From Bacteroidetes bacterium QS_3_64_15 (GTDB taxonomy: Bacteria; Bacteroidota; Rhodothermia; Rhodothermales; Salinibacteraceae): a stretch of DNA of 33,076 nt. Where the stretch lies: assembly GCA_003022565.1 (NCBI GenBank), contig PXTN01000013.1, forward strand, positions 1-33,076. The letters run 5' to 3'. Position numbers and translations under genes: made by a program. The notes beneath the pieces were generated by a model, which ran no database searches, was not told where the DNA came from, and saw only the letters and a program-made list of their open reading frames with translations. Below, piece after piece: positions 1-8,068 of this stretch. The first letter of the stretch is position 1. Each line of letters opens with the position of its first letter.

Positions 1-2784
1 AGGCGGGGCGTTGCTCACCTTCGCGATGTAGTCCGTGGACTGAACCTCCCCGTTGTCTTCGCGAAACCGACTTGTAGTGAAGACATCTCCGGATGAGTTT
101 ACGGCCATCGGCCTCGTAAACGCACTCGTGTAGCCCGACTTCGGAATGTTGTTCAGAAGATCAGTCCGGTTGAACAACACCTCGATCGACTGATCCGACA
201 GCTGGATGGTCCCCCACTGGTCCCCGTCCTGCGCTTGAAAGGACCCGTTGTAGACGACCATGTATTCTGTTCCCCCAAACGTGATGATCCGAAGGTCAGA
301 AATGTCGTTTCCGGAATCCGCAACCAAGGGCGAGCCGCTTCCGTACGGGTCCACGAACTCCTCCAGGGTCGGGCTGCCGGACGGATCCGTAACCTGCACA
401 ATCTTCCGCACGAGATTGCCGCCGCCGAATCCTCCAGAGAAGGCGTAGACGTCTCCATTCTCGTCGACGTCCATTCCGTAGTCCAGGTCGAGGTTGGAGT
501 TAGAGACGATCTCAGTCAGGGACTGGCCCGCCCCAGAATCATCAATCGAAAAAAACCCGTCGATCGGCGCGCCCCGGAAGCTGACGCCCGCCAGGTACAG
601 GGCCCCACTGTCGTAAGCCACGCCCTGAAGTCCATCCTCGTTGGCCAGCACCGTCGGACTGCCCGACGCCGGCAGCTTGTAGACAAACGTCGGCCAAGAA
701 TTGGTTGACGAGCTTCCACTGGCCCGGAGCAGGAAGTAGGCGTTGTCGCTCGCGTCGACCGCGATGCCGTCACACCGATCAATCGTGTTTGATTCTCCGG
801 AGATATCATTGTTCAGGTCGTCGGAGGCCCGCTCTCCAGACAGACTGGAGCCGTTCCAGGAGAAGATGCCTCCGTCGTTGGAGTTGAAGAAGACCAACTC
901 TCCGGTCGACCGCTGCACCAAGCACTGCACGCCGGTCTGCCCGCTCGACGGTGTTAGATCCGACTCGTCGGCAAATAACTCGAACGTGCCGGGCGCAGGC
1001 GGATCGTCACCCGCGTCCGCCCCGCTGCCGTAGGCCCGCTCCGCCAGCGTCGCGTCCAGGACGAATGGATTCAGCGCATTGTCCTGGTAGCCGGCCTGCG
1101 TGAGATTGCGCCGCATCTCCGTCGCGTCGACCGGATCTCGTTCGTGCCAGGCCAGCAGCGTATCCCGCTGGGCATCGAAGAACGAGAAGTTGGCCCGGTT
1201 CGGATAGATCGTCACGAAGTAGAAGGCCGCCCGCGCCACGTTCCCCTTCACGCTGTGTCGCGGCTCAAACGTCTGCCCGCTCAGCAGTTCGCTCCAGAGA
1301 GGCCGGTCGGTCTCAGGCGGCGTCGACTGCTCCTGATCTTCGAAGTACCACGTGTCGGTGTCCGCATCGGGGATCTCGCCAAAGGGAAAGTTGCTCCGGG
1401 CCGAGTTGACTTCTTCGCGGGTGGGCACCAGGATGTGAAGGTCGCTGCGGGCCGGCTCCTGTCCCGCCCCCTTGCTTTGCGGCCAGGTGTGCTCCGTGTT
1501 GATGCCTTTGTCGGCCGCAATCACACTCGGATCCCCCTCACTGGGATCGACGGTAATCTGAAAGCCGCTGTACGTGCCCTCTACCGTGTTCGTCTCGTCG
1601 TTGTAGATGCGGGCGTACATCGAGTCGCGAGCGAGGTCGTAGCCCAGGGGACGCGGGTTGCCGAACTGTTGCTGGAGTGCGTCGATCAGCGCGTCGCCAC
1701 TGTCGCCCGCCGCGATGGTCGTCTGGACCGCCGGGGCGTCCAGGAGCCACAGCGTGAACCGCGGCGGCCGGGCGATCGCGCCGTCGCTCGACTCGAGCAC
1801 CACCTCCAGGCGCTCCACGCCTTCGTCGGTTCCGTCGTCGATCGGGTCCAGGGAAAGCGTCTGTGGGGGGGGATCGTCCCCGGAGAACGTGAACGTCTCA
1901 GAGCCACTGAAGCCGCCTACGTCCCCGGCGTCCGCCGTACTGCCGGTCCCCACCGTCGCGGTGACCGACACGTCGTCGCCGCTCTCCGTGGCGAAGGCCT
2001 TCACGTCGACCTCCACGGTCGCGCTCCCCTCCTCCGCCTGTGCGAACGGTCGTCCGACCCCAAACGACCGGACGGACTGCACGTCCGACGATCGAACGGG
2101 GATGAGTTGATACTGGCTGTTGAATTCCCCAATGACCCCCGTGTACTCAAACACCCCATTCGGAATAGGATCGCCGATGACGTTCGATTCCCCAGAGCCC
2201 TGAACGCGGAACGTGAGGCTGCTTTCTGCGAGGGTGGGGGCGTCCACCGTATCAATGACGGGGTAGGACGTATCCCCGAGGAACGTGCCCGTTGCCCGCA
2301 CGAAATCGAGGCCCGTGGCCTGCACCAGCTCCGACTCGTAGTCCTCACCGTTGGTTCGGAGCGTGACTAACTCTACGTCCTGGGGCGAAGGAACGGTGCC
2401 CTGGTCCTGCACGGTGTAGTCATCCAGGTCTCCTTCGTTAATCTGCAGGAGGCCGTTGAACTCCGAGAGCGTGCCCGACACCTGGAGCTCCGTCCCCTGC
2501 GTGATGGTGCCGTCCTGGATGTCGTCGTGAAAGGCGCCGCTCGTCTGCCGCACCACGAGCCCACTCGCCCCAGTGGGACCGCTCCCGTCCTGAAAGCGCA
2601 CGAAGTCGCCGAAGGCCCGCGTCACGGTGCCATCCACCGTCACCTCGGTCCCCACCCCTTGGTTGCGGGCCTCATTGATCGTGATGGTCTGTCCGTGGGC
2701 GAAGGGAACGAGCAGGAGGGCACAGAGCACGCCAGTACAGGCGAGCTCGAGAAGGCGGGCGGGACGCGTCTTGGCGGTAGGCAT
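1..2784 (-). CDS. Secreted endonuclease I family protein with OB-fold, Calx-beta-like and propeller-like regions (3' end missing)
   Basis: The frame is open from the ATG at 2784 to the window edge (928 codons, no stop), so the C-terminus is missing. The start is followed by a signal peptide ending in AHGQ near residue 34. Residues about 35-235 form an OB-fold-like domain (VTVDGTVTRAF, LVVRQTSGAF) closely resembling the C-terminal half of the neighbouring lipoprotein. Residues about 240-345 look like a Calx-beta-type acidic beta domain. Residues about 350-580 match the endonuclease I family: NTEHTWPQSKG with the catalytic-type His at residue 432, then SDLHILVPT and NPFVLD. These enzymes are divalent-metal nucleases that cut DNA or RNA non-specifically outside the cytoplasm. 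From about residue 595 the chain looks like a beta-propeller (DGIAVDASDNAYFL, GLQGVAYDSGALYLAG). I infer an exported or surface nuclease. It is the third gene of a run behind a TonB receptor and lipoprotein. Nuclease assignment is firm; propeller assignment is tentative. Confidence 0.85.
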   Translation of the reverse strand, partial: MPTAKTRPARLLELACTGVLCALLLVPFAHGQTITINEARNQGVGTEVTVDGTVTRAFGDFVRFQDGSGPTGASGLVVRQTSGAFHDDIQDGTITQGTELQVSGTLSEFNGLLQINEGDLDDYTVQDQGTVPSPQDVELVTLRTNGEDYESELVQATGLDFVRATGTFLGDTSYPVIDTVDAPTLAESSLTFRVQGSGESNVIGDPIPNGVFEYTGVIGEFNSQYQLIPVRSSDVQSVRSFGVGRPFAQAEEGSATVEVDVKAFATESGDDVSVTATVGTGSTADAGDVGGFSGSETFTFSGDDPPPQTLSLDPIDDGTDEGVERLEVVLESSDGAIARPPRFTLWLLDAPAVQTTIAAGDSGDALIDALQQQFGNPRPLGYDLARDSMYARIYNDETNTVEGTYSGFQITVDPSEGDPSVIAADKGINTEHTWPQSKGAGQEPARSDLHILVPTREEVNSARSNFPFGEIPDADTDTWYFEDQEQSTPPETDRPLWSELLSGQTFEPRHSVKGNVARAAFYFVTIYPNRANFSFFDAQRDTLLAWHERDPVDATEMRRNLTQAGYQDNALNPFVLDATLAERAYGSGADAGDDPPAPGTFELFADESDLTPSSGQTGVQCLVQRSTGELVFFNSNDGGIFSWNGSSLSGERASDDLNNDISGESNTIDRCDGIAVDASDNAYFLLRASGSSSTNSWPTFVYKLPASGSPTVLANEDGLQGVAYDSGALYLAGVSFRGAPIDGFFSIDDSGAGQSLTEIVSNSNLDLDYGMDVDENGDVYAFSGGFGGGNLVRKIVQVTDPSGSPTLEEFVDPYGSGSPLVADSGNDISDLRIITFGGTEYMVVYNGSFQAQDGDQWGTIQLSDQSIEVLFNRTDLLNNIPKSGYTSAFTRPMAVNSSGDVFTTSRFREDNGEVQSTDYIAKVSNAPP

Positions 2785-2901
2785 GAGTGTGTCGTCGTTA
2801 AAAACGGAGAGAATGGAAGAAAAGAACGACGCGATGGAGGCCCCATACCGCTTGAAGCCGGAAGCCGCGATGCGGGGTCGTCCCCCTCGGGCGGAGCCGA
2901 G

Positions 2902-4032
2902 TTACTCTTCGGGCTGAATGTCGCCGGGCTGGACGGGGATGAACTGGTAGCCTTCGTCGGTGTCCACCCCGGAGAAGACGTTGAATTGTCCGAGTGCACC
3001 CTCATAGTCGAACGTACCGTCGGGAATGGGCTCCCCAATCACGTTCGTCTCGTCATCATCTTGCACGCGGAACTCAAAGGAGGTCCCTTCCTCGTCTTCA
3101 ACGGTGTAGGTGGTTCCGGATTTGAATTGTCCACTCGCGTTGGGGAAGGAGAGGCCTTCGACGCGGAGGAGCTCGCTCATGTACTCTTCGCCGTCCGGTG
3201 CCATGATGTCGCCGAGCGACATGAGTTGCGGCGCCGGGGGCTCGCCCTGAGCGACGATGTCGTAGCTCTCCAGGTCCTCGTTGTTGATCTGGAGCAGTCC
3301 GCTAAACTGGGAGACGGAGCCGGATACCAGAAGCTCGGTGCCGGGTTCGATGACCCCATCTGCAATGTCCTGCTGGAAGTCCTCCGAGAGCTCTCCAAAG
3401 GTCTGCCGGATCGCGAGCCCGCTGGCGCCGGTCGGACCGGTGTCGTCCTGAAAACGCACGAAGGCACCGAACGCACGCGTAACGGTGCCGCGGACCGTGA
3501 CGGTGACCTGCTGGTCGTTCTGGAGGGCCTCTCGGGCCTCCGCACGGGCCTCGGCCATCGGCTTGGCCCCGATGCTGAGGCTAAACTCGCGGGGCGAGCC
3601 GATCTCGACGTTGCCCTCGGACTCCAGCCCCTGGAGGGCGAAGAACGCCTCCTTCGATCCTTCCGAAAGGTCGGCCTCCGCGATGTTGACCTTGAGGGTC
3701 TTGGTGGCGTTCGGGCCCGCCGTTTCGGGAAATTCCACCGTTTCCTTCGGCGGGGTACTGGATTCCCCGAAGCTGCCGACATCCGCAAGGCTGGCCGAGC
3801 TGGCTTCTGCCGCGAACAACACTTCGACGGACACCTCTGCCCCGACCGAGTCGGTCAGCGTGACGCCCATCTCAACGATGCTGTCTGTGGGCACACCGCC
3901 GGTGCCCCCGGACGAAAATTGCACGGCGGGACGCGCGGAGTCCACGCCGGTGCCGCTCGAATCACAGCCGACCCACAGGACGGTAACGGCAATAAGCGAG
4001 AGAAGGACCCCAATTCGGGAGGGAGTATGCAT
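2902..4032 (-). CDS. Lipoprotein with Calx-beta-like and OB-fold-like domains
   Basis: 376 residues from the ATG at 4032. An upstream in-frame ATG at 4062 is possible, but 4032 places a clean lipoprotein signal directly at the N-terminus (hydrophobic stretch then VGCDSS). Residues about 30-160 are an acidic beta-rich domain resembling Calx-beta. Residues about 175-376 form an OB-fold-like domain with VRGTVTRAFGAFVRFQDD, LAIRQTF and ELLVSGSVSQFSGLLQI, which closely parallels residues 45-235 of the downstream nuclease (TVTRAFGDFVRFQDG, LVVRQTS). The same two modules thus occur in the opposite order in the two proteins. The gene starts 72 nt after the TonB receptor stop and ends 117 nt before the nuclease start, which suggests one operon. 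I infer an outer-membrane lipoprotein partner of the receptor, perhaps binding nucleic acid or another polymer. No enzymatic residues are recognised. Confidence 0.8.
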   Translation of the reverse strand: MHTPSRIGVLLSLIAVTVLWVGCDSSGTGVDSARPAVQFSSGGTGGVPTDSIVEMGVTLTDSVGAEVSVEVLFAAEASSASLADVGSFGESSTPPKETVEFPETAGPNATKTLKVNIAEADLSEGSKEAFFALQGLESEGNVEIGSPREFSLSIGAKPMAEARAEAREALQNDQQVTVTVRGTVTRAFGAFVRFQDDTGPTGASGLAIRQTFGELSEDFQQDIADGVIEPGTELLVSGSVSQFSGLLQINNEDLESYDIVAQGEPPAPQLMSLGDIMAPDGEEYMSELLRVEGLSFPNASGQFKSGTTYTVEDEEGTSFEFRVQDDDETNVIGEPIPDGTFDYEGALGQFNVFSGVDTDEGYQFIPVQPGDIQPEE

Positions 4033-4104
4033 GACGAAGCAGGATGGTCGGGATGCAGACACAAAGAGAGGCAGATCGCGGGCCCGCAGTGGGCACTCGG
4101 CGGC

Positions 4105-7100
4105 CTAGAACGAGTAGCGGACGCCAAACTGTACCTTCCACCGCGAGGCCGTGCTGGCCGTACTGAAGAGCCGGTCGCCCAGCTTGTCGCGCACGACGCT
4201 CTCGTCAAAGTTCACGATGGGCTTTCCAATGTCGTCCTCGGTGATAATGCGGCTCCCCATTTCGCTGCCCACGTCGTCCTGTCGGACAACCCCGTTCATG
4301 CCCCAGGCAAACAGGTTGTTAAAGCTCGTAAAGCGGATGCGGCCCCAATCATCATTGAGCAGGTTCAGCACGTTTTCGACGTTGGCGATGAGTTCGACAT
4401 ACTGATTGCCCGTGGTCTGAATGCGCTGCGTCACCTTCAGGTCAAGCGTCGTCCGCCAGGGCCCTTTGGCGACGTACCGTTCAACAAATTCGCCGCGCGC
4501 GTCGTCCAGCGCCGGCTCGCTGCTAATGAAGTCGTCCATCAGGTCCCAGTTCTCGCTTTCGACGACCACCTCGCGCTCGTTTTCGGGCACGTACGGGAGG
4601 TCGTTGAAGGGGAAGCCGTCCGAGTTGGCGTCGGAGAATCCGTGGATCCAGGTGATCGGCGCTCCCGAGCGCGTTTCGAAAAAGGCCCCAAGGGTCGTCG
4701 AGAAGCGATCCATCCAGGAGAACCGGTAGTTTCCGGAGATGAGGACTCGATGGCGCGCTTCAAACTCTGCGGTTCCGACCTCCGGATCGTTGGGGTCCAC
4801 CGCAAAGTTCTGCTGCCACAGGCTCCCGGCCGTGTCGAACGATCCGTTGAATACGCTCTTCGCGCGGTTGAAGGTGTAGGCAATGGAGCCGTTGAGTCCG
4901 CTCTGCGACTCACGCTTCAGCTCGCCGGTCAGGAAGTACTCGTAGCCCTGGCTTTTATTCTCGAGGAGAATGACGTCGTCAAAGTCGCCGTCGGCACGAT
5001 TGGCACCTCCGAACCCGCTTCCGACGTTGTCGCCGTACAGCGGGCGGCCGTGGATCGTCTCCTGCAGCCCGTCCTCGGGCGGCGCAATGTTGAGGTTCCG
5101 GGCACTAAGGCTGTTGACCTCCCTGGAGAACTGTCCCTCCACCGTCGCGATGAGGTTCCAGAGCGGCAGCTCCTGGTCGACCCCCATGCTGAAGCGAAGC
5201 TGCTGGGGATACTTCAGGTCCGGGTCCGTGAGGGCAACCTGGGCGCTCGCTTCGGCCCCCAGGAGGTCCCCGCAGGCCCCGGCCCCCGGCAGGTCGACCT
5301 CCGTCGGCTTCGGCACCTCCGCCGGGTCGCTCGTCGGGACGAAGCAGGAGGCATTCCGATCGTACACGTCCGAGTCGTCCGCGTAGGCCGCTTCCGGGTC
5401 GAGGCTCTCGTCAACCTGCAGGAAGTCGACGCCCGTGTTGCTGTACTGATTGGAGATCCAGACGAACGGTGGGCGTCCGCTAAACATGCCGGCGCCGCCC
5501 CGCACTTGAGTTTCGAGGGTTGGGCCGAGGAGCTCGTCCGTGAAGTTGAAGCCCAGGCGGGGCGACCAGATCGGCTGGGCCGTCGGTACCTCCGAGGTGC
5601 TGAACCCGAAGGCCTCCTCCACCGCCGGATTTTCCGAGGGATCCTCCGGCAGGTACGGCACGTCGACCCGAAAGCCAAGCGTGAGCCGGACGTCGTCCGT
5701 CACGTTCCACTCGTCCTGCACGTAGCCGCCAAACTGGAGGCCCGTGACATCTGTCTCCGGGCGCACATTGTCGCCGTGCACCTCCGGGTTGGCGAAGGTG
5801 TGCTGGATGGACGTGGGCTGTCCGCGCTCAAAGGCCTCAAGGGCGGTCACCGTGCTGTCCCCAACCTCGAACGACTCGAACTGATAGGAGCCCAGCAGGT
5901 CCGGAATAAAGAGGTTCGTGAACGCGAAGACCTCATTCTGGGTGCCAAACGTGAGGGTGTGATCCCCGACGCGGTACGTGAGGTTGTTCGAGATCTCGAA
6001 CAGGTCCTGGTCGAGACGATTCGCGTGTTCGATGCCCCCGACCCCCAGGCCCACGCTCCGGCTTTCCAGAAGCTGGATGCTGACCTCGGGGAAGAGGTCC
6101 CGGACCGGGTCGCGGTTGTCGCGGATGCGCGTGTAGACGAACCGAAACTCGTTGAAGAGGCTGTTGCTGAAGCGGCTGTTCACCTCCAGCGACGTGCTGT
6201 TCTGCTGACTCTCGAACTGGTACAGCTGGCTCTCGAAGTCGAAGCTTCCGGAAAAGCGGCTGAGGCCCGTTTCCTCAAACGCGTTGATGAAGTTGTGCCG
6301 GAGCGTCAGTCGGTGGTCCTCGAGCATGTTCCAGTCCAGCTTCGCGAGCACCTTTTCGTTGTCCTGGCGCTCCGTAAAGGGGGAAAACCCGCCCGGATCG
6401 AACCCGTGCTGATTCCGGGAGATGTCCCGAATCCGCTCCATTGTGGACCGCTCGACCGGAAAGACGTCAGTCACGTCCAGATTCGTTCCCACCCGGGTGT
6501 CCTCCGGTTCGCCCCGGCGGAAAACCTCCACGTTTACGAAGAAGAAGAGCTCATCCCGAATGATGGGGCCGCCCAGATTCCCCACGAAGTAGTGTTCGCC
6601 GAAGTCGGTGCCGAAGGACTCGCCATCGAGGTCGCCGATGAAGTCTTCACTCCGCCCGAGGTAGCGGAGGGAGCCCCCAAACTCGTTCGTCCCGCTCTTC
6701 GTGATTGCATTGATGCGCCCCCCGGTGAAGCCGCTTTGCTTCACGTCGTACGGCGAGATGTCGACGTTGAACTCTTGAATGGCGTCCAGGCTAATCGGCT
6801 GCGTCCCGGCCTGCCCGCCGGGCACCCCTCCGGAGCCGGCGAGCCCAAAGACATCGTTCAGGGTCGCACCGTCGATCTGAACACTGTTGTACCGTTCGTT
6901 CCGACCCGCAATGTTCTGCCCGTCGGTCCCCGTAAACTGCGGAATCAGGCGCGCGAAGTCCCCCAGGCTCCGATCAATCGTGGGCAGCACCTCGATCTCC
7001 TCGTTCGAGACATTCGTCCGTGCCCCCGTACGGTCAGGACTGATGGTCGCACCCTCTGAGCGCTCGCCCACAACCTCCACCTCGTCCATCTCGGCCGTCT

Positions 7101-7452
7101 GGGGTTGGAGCTCGAAGTCGATCTCTCGGGTCTCATCGAGCTGCAGCGTGATGTCGGTGCGCCGAATGGTCTGATAGCCGACGAAGGAGGCCGTGACGGT
7201 GTACGGCCCCCCCACGCGCATGCCCTGGATCGTGTACCGTCCGTTCGGCCCCGTGGCCGCCCCGTAGCGCGTGCCGCTCGGCTCGTGGATCGCCAGGATA
7301 TTAGCGCCTGGGAGGGGATCCTCATTCTCATCTACAACCGTGCCCGTCATGGATGCAGTCGTGGTCTGTCCCCGCACTATGCCGTTCGGGAGCCCGAGGA
7401 GCACGGCGATTGCGGCGACGAAGAGAAGAGGGGAGGCCCAGCGTGTCATCAT
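4105..7452 (-). CDS. TonB-dependent receptor, Oar/SusC-like, with carboxypeptidase-regulatory domain
   Basis: 1115 residues from the ATG at 7452. Open frame continues upstream to 7575, but the signal peptide (MMTRWASPLLFVAAIAVLLG, ending IVRGQ) begins here. Residues about 32-115 are a carboxypeptidase-regulatory-like beta-sandwich (GTVVDENEDPLPGANILA, SFVGYQT). A DEVEVVGER segment near residue 118 precedes a plug domain (ISPYDVKQSGFTGGRINAIT). The rest is a long beta-barrel ending in VQFGVRYSF, a typical outer-membrane C-terminus. Proteins of this class import large ligands across the outer membrane using TonB/ExbBD energy; the substrate cannot be read from sequence. No SusD-like gene follows; an OB-fold lipoprotein and an endonuclease I follow instead, so nucleic-acid fragments are a plausible cargo (inference). 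It is more diverged from the two later receptors than they are from each other. Confidence 0.93.
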   Translation of the reverse strand: MMTRWASPLLFVAAIAVLLGLPNGIVRGQTTTASMTGTVVDENEDPLPGANILAIHEPSGTRYGAATGPNGRYTIQGMRVGGPYTVTASFVGYQTIRRTDITLQLDETREIDFELQPQTAEMDEVEVVGERSEGATISPDRTGARTNVSNEEIEVLPTIDRSLGDFARLIPQFTGTDGQNIAGRNERYNSVQIDGATLNDVFGLAGSGGVPGGQAGTQPISLDAIQEFNVDISPYDVKQSGFTGGRINAITKSGTNEFGGSLRYLGRSEDFIGDLDGESFGTDFGEHYFVGNLGGPIIRDELFFFVNVEVFRRGEPEDTRVGTNLDVTDVFPVERSTMERIRDISRNQHGFDPGGFSPFTERQDNEKVLAKLDWNMLEDHRLTLRHNFINAFEETGLSRFSGSFDFESQLYQFESQQNSTSLEVNSRFSNSLFNEFRFVYTRIRDNRDPVRDLFPEVSIQLLESRSVGLGVGGIEHANRLDQDLFEISNNLTYRVGDHTLTFGTQNEVFAFTNLFIPDLLGSYQFESFEVGDSTVTALEAFERGQPTSIQHTFANPEVHGDNVRPETDVTGLQFGGYVQDEWNVTDDVRLTLGFRVDVPYLPEDPSENPAVEEAFGFSTSEVPTAQPIWSPRLGFNFTDELLGPTLETQVRGGAGMFSGRPPFVWISNQYSNTGVDFLQVDESLDPEAAYADDSDVYDRNASCFVPTSDPAEVPKPTEVDLPGAGACGDLLGAEASAQVALTDPDLKYPQQLRFSMGVDQELPLWNLIATVEGQFSREVNSLSARNLNIAPPEDGLQETIHGRPLYGDNVGSGFGGANRADGDFDDVILLENKSQGYEYFLTGELKRESQSGLNGSIAYTFNRAKSVFNGSFDTAGSLWQQNFAVDPNDPEVGTAEFEARHRVLISGNYRFSWMDRFSTTLGAFFETRSGAPITWIHGFSDANSDGFPFNDLPYVPENEREVVVESENWDLMDDFISSEPALDDARGEFVERYVAKGPWRTTLDLKVTQRIQTTGNQYVELIANVENVLNLLNDDWGRIRFTSFNNLFAWGMNGVVRQDDVGSEMGSRIITEDDIGKPIVNFDESVVRDKLGDRLFSTASTASRWKVQFGVRYSF

Positions 7453-7564
7453 AGCGAAGGCGATCGGTTCGGTCGTGCGGTGAAGAAGACGGAGCCGGCT
7501 GCCTGTCCCATCGAGCCCCCGGCACTGCGAGCACACAGTCGGCGAGGTGGGGGGAACTACAGTG

Positions 7565-7587
7565 TTCTTTCGCAAATCATATAATAG
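7565..7587 (-). promoter_or_regulatory. Candidate promoter motif upstream of the first TonB receptor
   Basis: On the minus strand the sequence reads CTATTAT, 10 nt, AAAGAA, about 110 nt upstream of the start codon at 7452. The same arrangement with a 9-nt gap occurs upstream of the other two TonB receptors. TATTAT could act as a -10-like element, but I see no convincing -35 or Bacteroidota -33 element. The start site is not known. Confidence 0.35.
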
Positions 7588-7686
7588 CAGGAAGGGACGT
7601 CCTTGTCTGTGAAAAACCGATAGCTCATCTGTCTCCGGGGCCCGTCCGGGTCGCAGTCTCTCTGCTCCAAGACGGCTCCCCTCTGC

Positions 7687-7941
7687 TCACGGCGTCCCCC
7701 CCACGGAGAGCACACACAGGTCTCGCTGCTCGTTGGTGAGGCGAAGGGTCCGGGCGTCGTCCCACGTGACTGCCTCCATTTGCTTCGACTGCTCCGGGGG
7801 TAGCGGAATGCGCCGCGAAGAGGTAAGTCGACCGTTCTGCTCCTGAGCACGTGCAGTGGAGCAAAGGGTTAGCGCTCCCACGAAGAATAACCCTACGAGG
7901 CTTTTCCATCCACCGACTCTCTGGACACAGCGCCGGAACAA
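7687..7941 (-). CDS. Small secreted protein, unknown function
   Basis: 84 residues. The N-terminus has basic residues then a hydrophobic stretch (SLVGLFFVGALTLC) ending STARAQEQ, a plausible signal peptidase I site near residue 33. That leaves a mature peptide of about 50 residues (SRRIPLPPEQSKQMEAVTWD, then LTNEQRDLCVLSVGGTP). No known domain is recognised. It lies between the PKD/spondin lipoprotein and the first TonB receptor on the same strand, with about 230 nt to the receptor start. It could be a real small exported protein, or the 5' remnant of a longer gene. The main support is the signal peptide, since high-GC DNA gives many chance frames. Confidence 0.5.
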   Translation of the reverse strand: MFRRCVQRVGGWKSLVGLFFVGALTLCSTARAQEQNGRLTSSRRIPLPPEQSKQMEAVTWDDARTLRLTNEQRDLCVLSVGGTP

Positions 7942-8010
7942 ACAGGGGACGTTCGTTCGAACGAATAAAAAAATAATCGACTAAAAAGATGTGAGGACTC
8001 ACAAAAACAC

Positions 8011-8040
8011 CACTGCCCGACACAAAGGCGCCGGGCAGTG
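8011..8040 (-). terminator. Rho-independent terminator after the PKD/spondin lipoprotein
   Basis: A perfect 9-bp stem (CACTGCCCG at 8011-8019 with CGGGCAGTG at 8032-8040) and a 12-nt loop lie 28 nt downstream of the stop at 8069. On the minus strand the stem is followed by GTGTTTTTG, a T-rich tail. Confidence 0.8.
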
Positions 8041-8068
8041 AAAAAGCGTCGATGGACGGGCGGCGGCT

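Noticed and set aside
1144-2370. A 408-codon open frame on the plus strand
   Set aside because: It mirrors the endonuclease gene on the minus strand, whose frame contains coherent domains and no stop.
2527-7059. A 1510-codon open frame on the plus strand
   Set aside because: It lies antisense to the TonB receptor and lipoprotein genes, has an Arg/Val/His-rich low-complexity translation and no domain. It is a by-product of third-position GC bias on the opposite strand.
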